From a bacterium (GTDB lineage: Bacteria; Myxococcota_A; Bradymonadia; UBA7976; UBA1532), in the NCBI GenBank assembly GCA_030426085.1, contig JAUHYW010000029.1, positions 35,568-99,567 of the forward strand: DNA of 64,000 nt. The letters run 5' to 3'. This document shows positions 8,711 to 16,983 of the stretch, piece by piece. Numbering within the stretch: position 1 is the first letter of the stretch; each line of letters opens with the position of its first letter. The position numbers and the translations under genes are program-made. Under the pieces are notes generated by a model that saw nothing but the letters and a program-made list of their open reading frames with translations, had not been told where the DNA came from and did no database searches.

Positions 8711-9478
8711 TCAGCGGCGGCGGCGCAGGGCGGCGAGCCCCAACAGCCCCAGACCCACCAGCCAGCCGCCGCTCGGCGCCCGCCCCGGCGCAGCGACGCA
8801 GCCCTCGTCGACGGGCTCTTCGGCGAAGATGGTCGCGTAGATCTCGCAATACGCGAGGATGTCGTCGCGGGCCAGCGTGCGCTTGTTGTTCTCGCCGGGC
8901 CCGGCCGACGCGTACATCGTCGCGTCCTCCTCCGGCGTGTGATCGAAGCCGAGCAGGTGCCCCACCTCGTGGGTCAGCGTATTGCGCAGGTCGAAGCGGG
9001 CGCGGGGGGTGATGTCGCCGGCCGCAAACGGGAAGGCCCCGTTCACCTCGATGTCGGCGTCGATGATCTCCCCCGCCCGATCGCACACCCCGCCCTTGCC
9101 CTCACAGAACGACACCGTGGTCACCGCCACGGCGTTCTCGTCGTGCAGCCACAGCGCCTCCTGCTCCCGAAAGACGACGACGTTGACCTTGTCGTAGCCG
9201 ATCTCCTTCTCGGGGTCGGCCCCGTGCGCGGTCGGCCCCTCGTACACGACCTCCATCTCGACGCACGACTGCTCGAGCCACGGGGCGAACGACAGCGCGA
9301 CCTGAGCGACGAGCGTATCGAAGTCCATGTCGTCGCTGCCGACCTCGTTGATCCGGTAGGTGATGAGCCGGGTGTTCCACTCGGTCAGCGCCTCGGCCTT
9401 CTTCGTGCGCGACTGCACGTAGGCCGATGCGTCGACGGCGCCCAGGAGGACCACGGCCGCGAGCCATACGCGGATCAT
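8711..9478 (-). CDS. Secreted metzincin-type zinc protease with MYXO-CTERM-like tail
   Basis: A 255-residue exported protease. It has an N-terminal signal peptide (cleavage near Ala-Ser-Ala) and the zinc motif HEVGHLLGFDH (HExxHxxGxxH) with a downstream Met-turn (ATMYA), as in matrixin/metzincin peptidases. The C-terminus is Gly-Cys, a short spacer, one hydrophobic helix and RRRR, which matches the MYXO-CTERM sorting signal that anchors proteins at the myxobacterial surface. The ATG at 9478 overlaps the stop of the upstream gene by four bases (ATGA), so the two are translationally coupled and probably act together. Larger in-frame extensions upstream overlap that gene and are rejected. Confidence 0.85.
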   Translation of the reverse strand: MIRVWLAAVVLLGAVDASAYVQSRTKKAEALTEWNTRLITYRINEVGSDDMDFDTLVAQVALSFAPWLEQSCVEMEVVYEGPTAHGADPEKEIGYDKVNVVVFREQEALWLHDENAVAVTTVSFCEGKGGVCDRAGEIIDADIEVNGAFPFAAGDITPRARFDLRNTLTHEVGHLLGFDHTPEEDATMYASAGPGENNKRTLARDDILAYCEIYATIFAEEPVDEGCVAAPGRAPSGGWLVGLGLLGLAALRRRR

Positions 9479-10083
9479 CGGGCACCCCCGGTCGGCGTAT
9501 CGGTCGGCGGATCGAGCAGGCGGGGGCGCTCGGGCAGGGTGCCCGCGTCGCGCACCACCCGCACCGCCAGATCTTTCAGGAAGGCATCGAGCGGCATCAC
9601 ATCGGCGGCCTCGACCTCGGCGCCGTCGTCCGCGATCAGCCGCAGGTCCGACAGATCGCGCACGGCCCGCCCTCCAGCCAGCCCGGGTACGACCCGCAGC
9701 TTGCCTTGAGCCATGCCCCGCACCCGCAGCCGCCCGTCGGGCCGCCGGGCGAGGAAGACGACCACCTGCTCCCCCTCGGTGAACTGCGCGCTGCCGGCCA
9801 CCCGCTGACCGATGCCATCGACCACGCCCCCGGCGGTCTCGACCACCACCGGCCCCTCGACGGCGCCCTTGACGACCCGCTCGGGGACCAGCGTCGTGCG
9901 GGTCCAGAAGCGGGCGCCGACCGCTACGCTCTCGCTGGAGCCGACGGTGCCCAGCAGGATGACATCGGCGGTCGCCACGAGCGTGTCCAGGTCGATCTTG
10001 CGCATGGTGGTGGCGTCGGCACCCGGCGGGACACCGACGAGCGCGGCGACGAGGGCCAGCAGCCCGGTCAGTCGATACATCAT
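9475..10083 (-). CDS. Secreted protein of unknown function coupled to the protease
   Basis: About 202 residues. The ATG at 10083 is chosen over an upstream candidate at 10182 because GAGG lies six bases before it and the protein then starts with a clean signal peptide (hydrophobic stretch, cleavage near Gly-Ala-Asp-Ala). The mature part is predicted to be mainly beta-strand, with a long run of short Val/Leu strands, and has no cysteines. I do not recognise the family. The four-base overlap with the downstream metalloprotease suggests it is a partner, for example a chaperone, inhibitor or substrate-presenting factor; that is inference from context only. Confidence 0.7.
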   Translation of the reverse strand: MMYRLTGLLALVAALVGVPPGADATTMRKIDLDTLVATADVILLGTVGSSESVAVGARFWTRTTLVPERVVKGAVEGPVVVETAGGVVDGIGQRVAGSAQFTEGEQVVVFLARRPDGRLRVRGMAQGKLRVVPGLAGGRAVRDLSDLRLIADDGAEVEAADVMPLDAFLKDLAVRVVRDAGTLPERPRLLDPPTDTPTGGAR

Positions 10084-10198
10084 GGGGAACCTCGAAGTCG
10101 GGAGTCGGGCGCAGTCTACCGCAAGAGCCCCGACCGAGGCACAGCCCCACCGCCGCGGGCCGCAGCGAACGCAGAAAAGCACCGGCCCGGCGAAAAAA

Positions 10199-10214
10199 CG
10201 CTCCAGTTGGAGCG
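10199..10214. other. Hairpin with flanking A6 tract, terminator-like in the minus direction
   Basis: CGCTCCA (10199-10205) pairs with TGGAGCG (10208-10214) around a two-base loop, and six A residues (10193-10198) sit on the left. Read on the minus strand this is stem plus T6, the form of an intrinsic terminator, but no minus-strand gene ends nearby. It may block antisense transcription into the protease operon. The remainder of the divergent spacer 10084-10268 shows no clear promoter. Confidence 0.4.
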
Positions 10215-10268
10215 GATCCGGCCGATGGCGTCTCGGGGGCCGTGTGATCCGGCCGCCCGAGGAGCCCC

Positions 10269-10502
10269 ATGAAGGTCTCGCCCCAGGCCGCGCAATACGC
10301 TTTGCAATACGCCGCCCAGGCCCCGCCCGCGCTCGCCCCGGCGGCCACCGCCCAGGCGATGGACGTGATGGTCGCCGCCAAGGCGCTCGACGCCATCGAC
10401 GCCCAGGGTCAGGCCGCCCTCACCTTGCTGGAGTCGGTCGCCCAGGTGGCCGAGCTGGCGCAGATCACCGGCGTCGGCGGGCACATCGACACCTACGCCT
10501 GA
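10269..10502 (+). CDS. YjfB-like small protein (putative motility family)
   Basis: A 77-residue protein with GAGGAG four bases before the ATG. The pattern (Ala/Gln-rich start, an AMDVMVAAKALD helix, a QGQAAL-LLESV helix, and a C-terminal GGHIDTYA) resembles the YjfB/putative motility protein family, whose members end in a short Gly-x-x-Ile/Leu-Asp motif and lie near motility genes in Firmicutes and Proteobacteria. No signal peptide is present, so it should be cytoplasmic. No motility gene is adjacent here. The family call rests on length and pattern only. Confidence 0.6.
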   Translation: MKVSPQAAQYALQYAAQAPPALAPAATAQAMDVMVAAKALDAIDAQGQAALTLLESVAQVAELAQITGVGGHIDTYA

Positions 10503-10572
10503 CCCCCCTCGACGGCTCCCCGCCGGCCGGATACCGTATTCGACATCCGACCCGCCGCTGGAGCCCGCCCCG

Positions 10573-11535
10573 ATGACCCGCAGCCCCGAATTCCCCCCCG
10601 GCGAGCCGCCGCCGCCCACGGCCCTGATCGGCGTCGACTGGGGCCCGATCGGCGTCCGGGCGCTGCGGCTGTCGGCCGAGGGGGAGGTGCTCGCGACCGC
10701 CGACGAGCACGACTGGCGGGCCCGGGTGGCGGCCGAGGGACACGGCGCGATCTACGCCGAGCTGCGCCACGCGCTGGGGGTCACCGACGGGGTGCCCGGC
10801 CTGCTCAGCGGCGCGGTGGGCGGCCGGCGGGGCTGGATCGACGCCGGCTACGTCGACTGCCCCGCCGGACCCGCCGAGCTGGGCGCGGCGCTGGTGCCCA
10901 CCCCGACCGATCCCGGCAGCTTCGTGGTGCCCGGCCTGCGGCTCGACACCGTCGAACACTGCGACCTCATGCGCGGCGAAGAGACCCGCCTCGCCGGCCT
11001 GCTCGAGAGCGTGCCCGGCGCCCGGGATGGCATCCGGGATGGCATCGTGTGCCTGCCCGGGCATCACAGCAAGTGGGTCCGGCTGGCGGCTGGGCGGGTG
11101 CAGCGCTTCGCGACCCACCTCACCGGCGAGCTGATCGACCTGTGCCGGCGCCACGGCACCCCCGGGCGGACGATGCGCGGCGTGCGCCACGACGAGCGGG
11201 CGTTCACCGCCGGGGTCGACGCCTCGGCGAAGCCCGGCGGCGTGCAGCACCACCTGTTCGCCGCGCGCGCCCTGCCCCGCACCGGGCGCCTGCGATCCGA
11301 GCAGGTCCACCCGTGGCTGTCGGGGCTGCTCATCGGCCACGAGTGTCGGGCGATGCGGGCCCGGTGGACCGAGGCCAGCGCGGTGGTGCTCGTCGGGGCC
11401 CCCGAGACCATGGCCCGCTACGCGTCGGCGCTGCGCCGCATCGGGGTGACGGCGGTCCAGATCGACGGCGCGGTCGCGATGGCCCGGGGCCTCGCCCGCC
11501 TCGCCCGCCGGGCGGGCCTGATCGCCGCCCGCTGA
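10573..11535 (+). CDS. dgoK: 2-dehydro-3-deoxygalactonokinase (DgoK family)
   Basis: A 320-residue kinase that would phosphorylate 2-keto-3-deoxygalactonate to KDPGal in the De Ley-Doudoroff galactonate route. The actin-fold phosphate-1 motif GVDWG (residues 20-24), PGLRLD, LMRGEETRLAG, LPGHHSKWV, THLTGELIDL, AFTAGV and the closing WLSGLLIGHE all line up with the Escherichia coli enzyme as I remember it. Small substitutions near the ATP loop (Pro-Ile for Ser-Thr after GVDWG) are noted. The partner aldolase-like gene is not adjacent but 7.2 kb away at 18725, with surface-lipoprotein genes between. No galactonate dehydratase or transporter is in the window. Confidence 0.85.
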   Translation: MTRSPEFPPGEPPPPTALIGVDWGPIGVRALRLSAEGEVLATADEHDWRARVAAEGHGAIYAELRHALGVTDGVPGLLSGAVGGRRGWIDAGYVDCPAGPAELGAALVPTPTDPGSFVVPGLRLDTVEHCDLMRGEETRLAGLLESVPGARDGIRDGIVCLPGHHSKWVRLAAGRVQRFATHLTGELIDLCRRHGTPGRTMRGVRHDERAFTAGVDASAKPGGVQHHLFAARALPRTGRLRSEQVHPWLSGLLIGHECRAMRARWTEASAVVLVGAPETMARYASALRRIGVTAVQIDGAVAMARGLARLARRAGLIAAR

Positions 11536-11599
11536 GCGACCACCGGGCCGCTGATCGAACCGGTCGACGCCGCGCGCCGGGCGGGTGTACACAGCCTGC

Positions 11600-12106
11600 A
11601 TGCGATCGAACTTCAGACGATGGCCGGCGCTCATGACGCTCTGCCTCGCAGCGTGCGGCGGCGACGAAGCCGGCGACCCCCCCGCCCTGCCGACCGAGGC
11701 GAGCCCGGCGGCGATCCTCGACTTCCTCGACACCCGCCGCTTCGACGGCCCCGGCTGGCGCCCCGAGTCCCCCGCGCCCCGCCCCGAGCTCACCCCGGTC
11801 TCGCCCCACGACCGGGTCCGGGTCTACCAGAACGAGGCGCTGATCCAGTCCCGCCCGAGCGGCGACTACGCCCCCGACAGCATGGCGGTCAAAGAGATGT
11901 ACGACGGCGACACCCCGGTCGGCTACGCGGTGCTGTGGCTCGAGCCGGGCGCGGCCCGCTTCACCTGGCTCTGCTACGGCCCCACCGGGCGCTGCGGCCT
12001 CGCCGAGCAGGCCGCCGAGCGCACCTCGCCGATCTTCGGGCAAGGGGCCGAGGTCGTCTGCGGCCAATGCCACGGCGGCATGGTGTTCACCGAGATCGCG
12101 CCATGA
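11600..12106 (+). CDS. P460-like c-heme lipoprotein
   Basis: 168 residues. The ATG at 11600 is preferred over the GTG at 11585 because it places the signal peptide and lipobox Leu-Ala-Ala-Cys directly at the N-terminus. The C-terminal motif VCGQCHGG near residue 152 is a CxxCH c-type heme attachment site. The preceding pattern (RVYQNEAL, then a PDSMAVKEMYDGD element, then strand-rich sequence) resembles cytochrome P460-type heme proteins. It is likely a periplasmic single-heme lipoprotein; whether it carries the P460 Lys-heme cross-link cannot be judged. Its stop overlaps the next ATG by four bases, so it is coupled to the second PHP-type lipoprotein. Confidence 0.7.
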   Translation: MRSNFRRWPALMTLCLAACGGDEAGDPPALPTEASPAAILDFLDTRRFDGPGWRPESPAPRPELTPVSPHDRVRVYQNEALIQSRPSGDYAPDSMAVKEMYDGDTPVGYAVLWLEPGAARFTWLCYGPTGRCGLAEQAAERTSPIFGQGAEVVCGQCHGGMVFTEIAP

Positions 12107-13632
12107 GCCGACGATCGCTCACGCCGAGATGGGCCCGCCTCGCCCCATGGGCCCTGGCCTGCGGGCTGCTCGCCGCCGCCTGCGACGAGCGGACGACACC
12201 CCAGGATCCACCGCCCGCAGACGCCGCGCCGCCGGACGGCCCCCCAGCGGATCACGCCCCACCGGACCGCGCCCCACCAGATGATGGACCCCTCGACGCC
12301 ACGCCGCCTGACGGGCAGCCCGACGCCGCCCCCGACCCGGGCCCGGCGTTCACCCCCCGGCCCCGCAACCCGCCGACCGCCACCCTGAGCGCGCCCCCGG
12401 GCATGGCCGTCGCCCGGGGCCTGATCCACATGCACAACGTCTTCAGCCACGACGCCTGCGACGGCGAGCCGCTGTTCGAAGACGGCACCCCCGACGAGGC
12501 GTGCCACCAGCGCATGCGGGCCGCCTTCTGCCACAACCGGCACGACTTCGTGCTGATGACCGACCACCCCGACTCGGTCGAGCGCCGCACGCTGCCCGAG
12601 GCGCTGTACCACCGCCCGGGCGACACCCTCGAGCTGCGCGACGGCGCGCCCGTGGCCAACCGCATCCCCTGCGACGACGGACACAGCGTGCTGCTGACCG
12701 CCGGCAGCGAGGGCGACCTGATGCCGGTGATGTTCCAGCGCATGCCCGACCCGGCGCGGCTGCGCGACCGCTCCCCGGCGGGCATCGCAGCGCTGCGCGA
12801 CGCGGGCGCGCTGGTGTTCCAGGCCCATATGGAGCGCTTCGACGGCCCCACCGCCGCGGCGTGGGATCTGGACGGCCACGAGATCTACAACATCCACGCC
12901 AACCTCGACCCCGGCGGCCCGGTGCTGCGCGAGGTCCTGCCCGACATCGCGCAGCTCGTCGGCGCCGGCTTCGACGGCCCGCACCCCGACCTGTGGTTCA
13001 CCGGCATCTTCCGCGCGGGCGACGCCGCGCTCGCCACCTGGGACTGGACCCTCGCCCGCCGCCGCATGCTGGGCTTCGCCGGCTCCGACACCCACGAGAA
13101 CGTGCCCCTGCCCATCGACACCGGCGACGGCGAGCGCATCGAGAGCTACCGCCGCATCGGCGGCTGGTTCAGCAACCGGCTCCTGCTCGACGGCCCGGTG
13201 AGCTACGACGCGATCCGGGCGGCCCTGCTCGCCGGGCGGCTCTACGTGGTGCTCGACGCCTTCGGGCAGGTCGACGGCTTCGACGTGCGGGCCGAGGGCC
13301 CCGCCGGCGACCGCCTCGAGATGGGCGACGACGCGCGGTTCACCCCCGGTTGGCGCATCCTCGTCGACGCGCCCGACGCCCCGCCCGCAGCCACCGTCGA
13401 GATCCGCCTGCTGCGGATCACCGAAGACGGCCCGGCGATCGTCGCGCAGACCACCGATCCGACGCTGACGTTCGAGCCGCCCGGTCCCGGCGCCTATCGG
13501 GTCGAGATCTGGCTGACCCCCGAGCACCTGCGCCCCGAGATGGGCGCCCTCGCCGATCGGTTCATCCGCCACGGGGTGTGGGTCTATGCCAACCCGATCT
13601 ACCTGTGGCCCGCCGAGATGCCACCCGAGTGA
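12103..13632 (+). CDS. Second PHP-type metallohydrolase lipoprotein
   Basis: A 509-residue lipoprotein: signal peptide with Leu-Ala-Ala-Ala-Cys, then a long Pro/Asp/Ala spacer (residues about 28-85). The catalytic part has LIHMHNVFSHD near residue 107, LMTDHPDS near 151, GSEGD, a His-Met-Glu-Arg element and GFAGSDTHE near 326, the metal-ligand set of the PHP superfamily. It is shorter than the paralogue at 1939-4566 and lacks that protein's large N-terminal region. The ATG overlaps the upstream heme-lipoprotein stop (ATGA), so both are made from one mRNA. Its stop is four bases from the convergent stop of the beta-helix gene. The substrate is unknown. Confidence 0.83.
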   Translation: MSRRSLTPRWARLAPWALACGLLAAACDERTTPQDPPPADAAPPDGPPADHAPPDRAPPDDGPLDATPPDGQPDAAPDPGPAFTPRPRNPPTATLSAPPGMAVARGLIHMHNVFSHDACDGEPLFEDGTPDEACHQRMRAAFCHNRHDFVLMTDHPDSVERRTLPEALYHRPGDTLELRDGAPVANRIPCDDGHSVLLTAGSEGDLMPVMFQRMPDPARLRDRSPAGIAALRDAGALVFQAHMERFDGPTAAAWDLDGHEIYNIHANLDPGGPVLREVLPDIAQLVGAGFDGPHPDLWFTGIFRAGDAALATWDWTLARRRMLGFAGSDTHENVPLPIDTGDGERIESYRRIGGWFSNRLLLDGPVSYDAIRAALLAGRLYVVLDAFGQVDGFDVRAEGPAGDRLEMGDDARFTPGWRILVDAPDAPPAATVEIRLLRITEDGPAIVAQTTDPTLTFEPPGPGAYRVEIWLTPEHLRPEMGALADRFIRHGVWVYANPIYLWPAEMPPE

Positions 13633-13636
13633 AGGG

Positions 13637-15196
13637 TCACCGCTCGACGGCGCCCCGATCCACATCCCGCAGCCGGTCGCCTTCCACCGACCGGGCGTGG
13701 CCCCGCACGTCGACCCGCAGCCACTCGATGACATCCGCCGGGAAGCCATCCCCGGTGCCGCTGTCGACGGCCGGCGACCCGAGCGTCGGCGCCGGCAGGC
13801 CGTCGACCCGCTCCAGCATGGGGTCGCGCCCGTCGTTGCCCTCGCCCGGCGGCAGCGCGCCCCCGCTCGCGAGGGTATTGAACGCCGCGTCGAGCGTCGC
13901 CTGGATGGGATCCTCCCGGTTGTAGGTCGGCCACCAGCGCCCGTCGAGCACGATGTCCTGGGGCGCGCCGGTCAGCCGGTGGCGGTTGTCGGCGAGCAGG
14001 TTGTTGACCATGACGCCGTGAGGCATCGGCTGACCCACCGCGCTCTGATACAACGAGACCCCGATGTGACCCCCGACGATGGTGTTGTTGATCATCACCG
14101 GTCGGGCGCCGTTCTTGAAGCCGATGCCGTGGAAGCAGCCTTCGATGACATTGTCGACGATGACGATGTCGATGTCGCCGTCGCCGGTGATGCCACCCCC
14201 GTTTATGCCCGCGTTGGGCCGGTCGGGGTCGAGCGGGTAGAAGTCGCGGATGTGATTGCCGATGACATACGCCGAGCAGCGATCGAGGTCGATGGCGTCG
14301 TCCTCCCCCTCGGCGAACGCGTTGCCGACGAGCACCGGCCACTCGCCGACGCAGTCCTGGAGGTCGATAGCGTCCCGATAGCCTCGCCGGGGGCCGAAGA
14401 CGTTGCCCTCGATGCGCAGCCCGCCGCTGCGCCGGGCCCGGATGATCTCGCCGCCGACGTCGGGCGCGCTGTCGAGCCCGAAGCGGCCGTCGCGCAGCGT
14501 CACCCCGGCGGTGCCCGGCAGGTCGACGGCGACGTCGACCCAGCGATCGAAGTCGGCGTGGGCCACCTCGGTGCGCACCCCCGTCGGGTGGCTCACGGTC
14601 AGCAGCCGATCCCCGCCCGACAGCGCGGTGTGGTGCACGCCGTTGGGCCCGGCCCGCAGCTCGACGGTGTCATAGCCGTCGCCCTCGATCCGCACCGGCG
14701 CGTCGGGGGATCCGATGGCATACAGCCGCCCCTCCGAGACCAGCCCGGCCCCCGCGGCGAGCGACAGCCGGGCGCCGGGCCCGAGCACCAGGATGCCATC
14801 GGCCGTGACCCGCGCCCCGTCCACGCGCGCGCCCCGGCCGGCGTAGAGCACCGGCCGATCGATGGGATCGGGCAAGGCGTCGACCACCATCTCGGGCGGC
14901 GCGTCCCGCAGGGCGGCCCGCAGCGCGCCGAGCGTCAACTCACCCGCTTCATAGGCGTCGAGCAGCGCCCGCAGGTCGAAGCCCTCCGGCCAGCCGACGT
15001 CGGGGTCGGGCGGCGCCGCGTCCCGGGCGCCGGGCACGAAGACATCCCCCGCATCGGGCGCGGCGTCGATCGCCGCCGCGTCGGGCGGCGCGACGTCGGC
15101 CGCTGCGTCCACCGCGACCCCGGCGTCGGGCCCCTGCTCCGGCGCGTCGCACGCCGCCGCGAGCAGCCCCGCCATCATCAGCGCCGCGGCCCTCAT
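13637..15196 (-). CDS. Right-handed beta-helix lipoprotein
   Basis: 519 residues, starting at the ATG overlapping the upstream stop (ATGA). There is a lipoprotein signal with lipobox Leu-Ala-Ala-Ala-Cys and an Asp/Ala-rich spacer to about residue 60. Residues about 140-430 show the periodic short-strand pattern of parallel beta-helix proteins (repeated Asn/Asp ladders such as GNHIRDF, DNVIEGC, NNTIVGG and NNLLADN), as in pectate-lyase-like and carbohydrate-binding folds. Catalytic residues cannot be assigned. It is the last gene of the coupled CotH operon, so it probably works at the same surface site as the two CotH lipoproteins. Confidence 0.8.
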   Translation of the reverse strand: MRAAALMMAGLLAAACDAPEQGPDAGVAVDAAADVAPPDAAAIDAAPDAGDVFVPGARDAAPPDPDVGWPEGFDLRALLDAYEAGELTLGALRAALRDAPPEMVVDALPDPIDRPVLYAGRGARVDGARVTADGILVLGPGARLSLAAGAGLVSEGRLYAIGSPDAPVRIEGDGYDTVELRAGPNGVHHTALSGGDRLLTVSHPTGVRTEVAHADFDRWVDVAVDLPGTAGVTLRDGRFGLDSAPDVGGEIIRARRSGGLRIEGNVFGPRRGYRDAIDLQDCVGEWPVLVGNAFAEGEDDAIDLDRCSAYVIGNHIRDFYPLDPDRPNAGINGGGITGDGDIDIVIVDNVIEGCFHGIGFKNGARPVMINNTIVGGHIGVSLYQSAVGQPMPHGVMVNNLLADNRHRLTGAPQDIVLDGRWWPTYNREDPIQATLDAAFNTLASGGALPPGEGNDGRDPMLERVDGLPAPTLGSPAVDSGTGDGFPADVIEWLRVDVRGHARSVEGDRLRDVDRGAVER

Positions 15197-16983
15197 CGGC
15201 TCGGCAGCCGGCACAGCACGGGGTTGCGCAGCCCACAGTGCACCTCGCGCCACAGGCCGGTGCGCACCCCCAGCACGACGCAGGTCTGCCCGCCCGACGG
15301 CTCGCCGGGGGACCAGGCGGTGTAATCCAGCGGGTGGCCGTCCAGCCACTGCCACTCATCGCCGACGCGCCGCAGCCCCAGCCACCAGTCGGCCGACGAT
15401 CGAGCCATCGCCTGCGCGGTCAGCGACGCCTGCTCGTCGGCGTCGCGCACGCTGGCCAGGGTGGTGCCATAGGTCTCGCAGACCTCCACCGGCTCGCCGT
15501 AGGCCGCCGGCCGATGACACAGGAGGAAGCGGGCCCCCGCCGGCCCGTCGATCACCCGGCACGGCGGGCACTGCTGGCCGTCGTCGGTGACCCCCGAGCA
15601 GTCCTGATCGATCTCGTCGGCGCAGTCCTCCCGGGCCCCCGGATAGCGCGTCGGATCCCCATCGTCGCAGTCCCCGGCGCAGGCCAGCGTCAAGTCCCCG
15701 TCGACGTCTGCGGCGGGATCGAGGCAGGCCAGCGAGTCGCGCAGGCGCTCGGGGTGGGCCTCGATGAAGCGCATCAGATCGTCGATCGCCGCCGCCCGCC
15801 GGTCGGGGTTGCTCGGGTTCTTCGGATCATCGGCCAGCGCCGGGTCGATCAGCGCCCGCAGCGCCTCGATCTCGGCCCGTGTGTCGTGGGCCTCCACGGC
15901 GTCGGCGAAGGCTGCGATGGTCTCCGCGTAAGGCAACCGGCACGGCAGCCAGTCGGCGCACATGCGGAACAGGCGCCCCCGGCCGACGAAGGCGTTGCGC
16001 ACCCGCTCGAAGGTCTGGTCGGTGCCCCACGGCAGGAACACCGCCCGCCCGTCCCCCGGCCGCAGGAAGACATAGTAGTTGTTGCGCTGGCCGGCGTAGC
16101 CATCCCAATGACCCACCGCCATCTCGGCGGCGAAGTAGGCCCGCATGGCCTCCAGGTCGACGACCGATCCCACGTCGAGGTCGAAGGTCAGCGGCAGGGC
16201 CCGGTCGAGGCCGGCGACCACCCGACGCAAGCCGGCGCGGCCGGGATCATCGCCCGCGTCCCGGTCGAAGGCGTCCACGTCGGCCACCTGGAAGTCGCGA
16301 TCGAACACGCCCTCGTAGAGCACGGCCCCCGGGTGCCCCAGCCGCTCGAGGAAGACGTCGTCGACCGTCTCGATATGAGTATAAAGACCGTAGTCTTCGC
16401 CGTTGACCGTGATCCAGGCATACCCCACCCGCGGCGCGGGCACCCCCAGCCGGGCGAAGGCCGTCGACGCCAGCCGCTCGCGCAGCTTGGTGTGATCCTG
16501 GACCATGTTGTTGAAGGTGAGCTGACGCAGGCCGTGCAGCCGGTCGCCGTCGACGTAGCGATCGATCTCGATCTTGAACGCCGCCTTGCTGTCGATGGGC
16601 TTGAAGCTCGCCGATCCCTTCAGCCGGATCCCCACCGTCGCCCGCCGCGCGCCGTCGACCGTGATCGCGCCCAGGACGTACACCCGGGGCTCGTCCCGCA
16701 GGCGCTGCATCGCCGCCTCGTCCAGCTCGATGGCCACCGGCACGATCACCTCGGCGCCGAACAGCCGGGCCTGCGCCGCGGCGACGTCGTCCGGCAGATC
16801 GGGCGGCGCGGTGTCGGTGGGCCCGCCGTCCACGATGGGGGTGCCATCCGGCGGCGTGGGCGGGCCGTCGAGGGTGGCGTCGGGCGGGGGCCCGTCGACC
16901 GGCACGCTCAGCGACGGCGCCTCGCACCCGGCGACGCCGGCCAACGCCATCAGGCCGACGAGGGTGAGGTGTCGACCCCTCAT
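15193..16983 (-). CDS. CotH-kinase lipoprotein fused to MopE motif and C-type lectin
   Basis: 596 residues, with the ATG overlapping the upstream CotH stop by four bases. A signal peptide ends in Gly-Val-Ala-Gly-Cys, then a Pro/Asp spacer. Residues about 75-430 are a CotH-type atypical kinase domain, with GIRLKGSASF, TFNNMVQD, a RNNYYVFL element and FLPWGTDQTF. A MopE-like DCDDGDP...DQDCSG motif follows near 440-465. The C-terminal 100 residues carry a C-type lectin fold (WWLGL, EWQWLDGHPLDYTAW, a GEPSGG calcium/sugar-loop region and conserved cysteines). The combination is a surface enzyme with its own metal and glycan-binding modules. CotH proteins phosphorylate spore-coat or surface proteins in other organisms. 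Confidence 0.83.
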   Translation of the reverse strand: MRGRHLTLVGLMALAGVAGCEAPSLSVPVDGPPPDATLDGPPTPPDGTPIVDGGPTDTAPPDLPDDVAAAQARLFGAEVIVPVAIELDEAAMQRLRDEPRVYVLGAITVDGARRATVGIRLKGSASFKPIDSKAAFKIEIDRYVDGDRLHGLRQLTFNNMVQDHTKLRERLASTAFARLGVPAPRVGYAWITVNGEDYGLYTHIETVDDVFLERLGHPGAVLYEGVFDRDFQVADVDAFDRDAGDDPGRAGLRRVVAGLDRALPLTFDLDVGSVVDLEAMRAYFAAEMAVGHWDGYAGQRNNYYVFLRPGDGRAVFLPWGTDQTFERVRNAFVGRGRLFRMCADWLPCRLPYAETIAAFADAVEAHDTRAEIEALRALIDPALADDPKNPSNPDRRAAAIDDLMRFIEAHPERLRDSLACLDPAADVDGDLTLACAGDCDDGDPTRYPGAREDCADEIDQDCSGVTDDGQQCPPCRVIDGPAGARFLLCHRPAAYGEPVEVCETYGTTLASVRDADEQASLTAQAMARSSADWWLGLRRVGDEWQWLDGHPLDYTAWSPGEPSGGQTCVVLGVRTGLWREVHCGLRNPVLCRLPSR

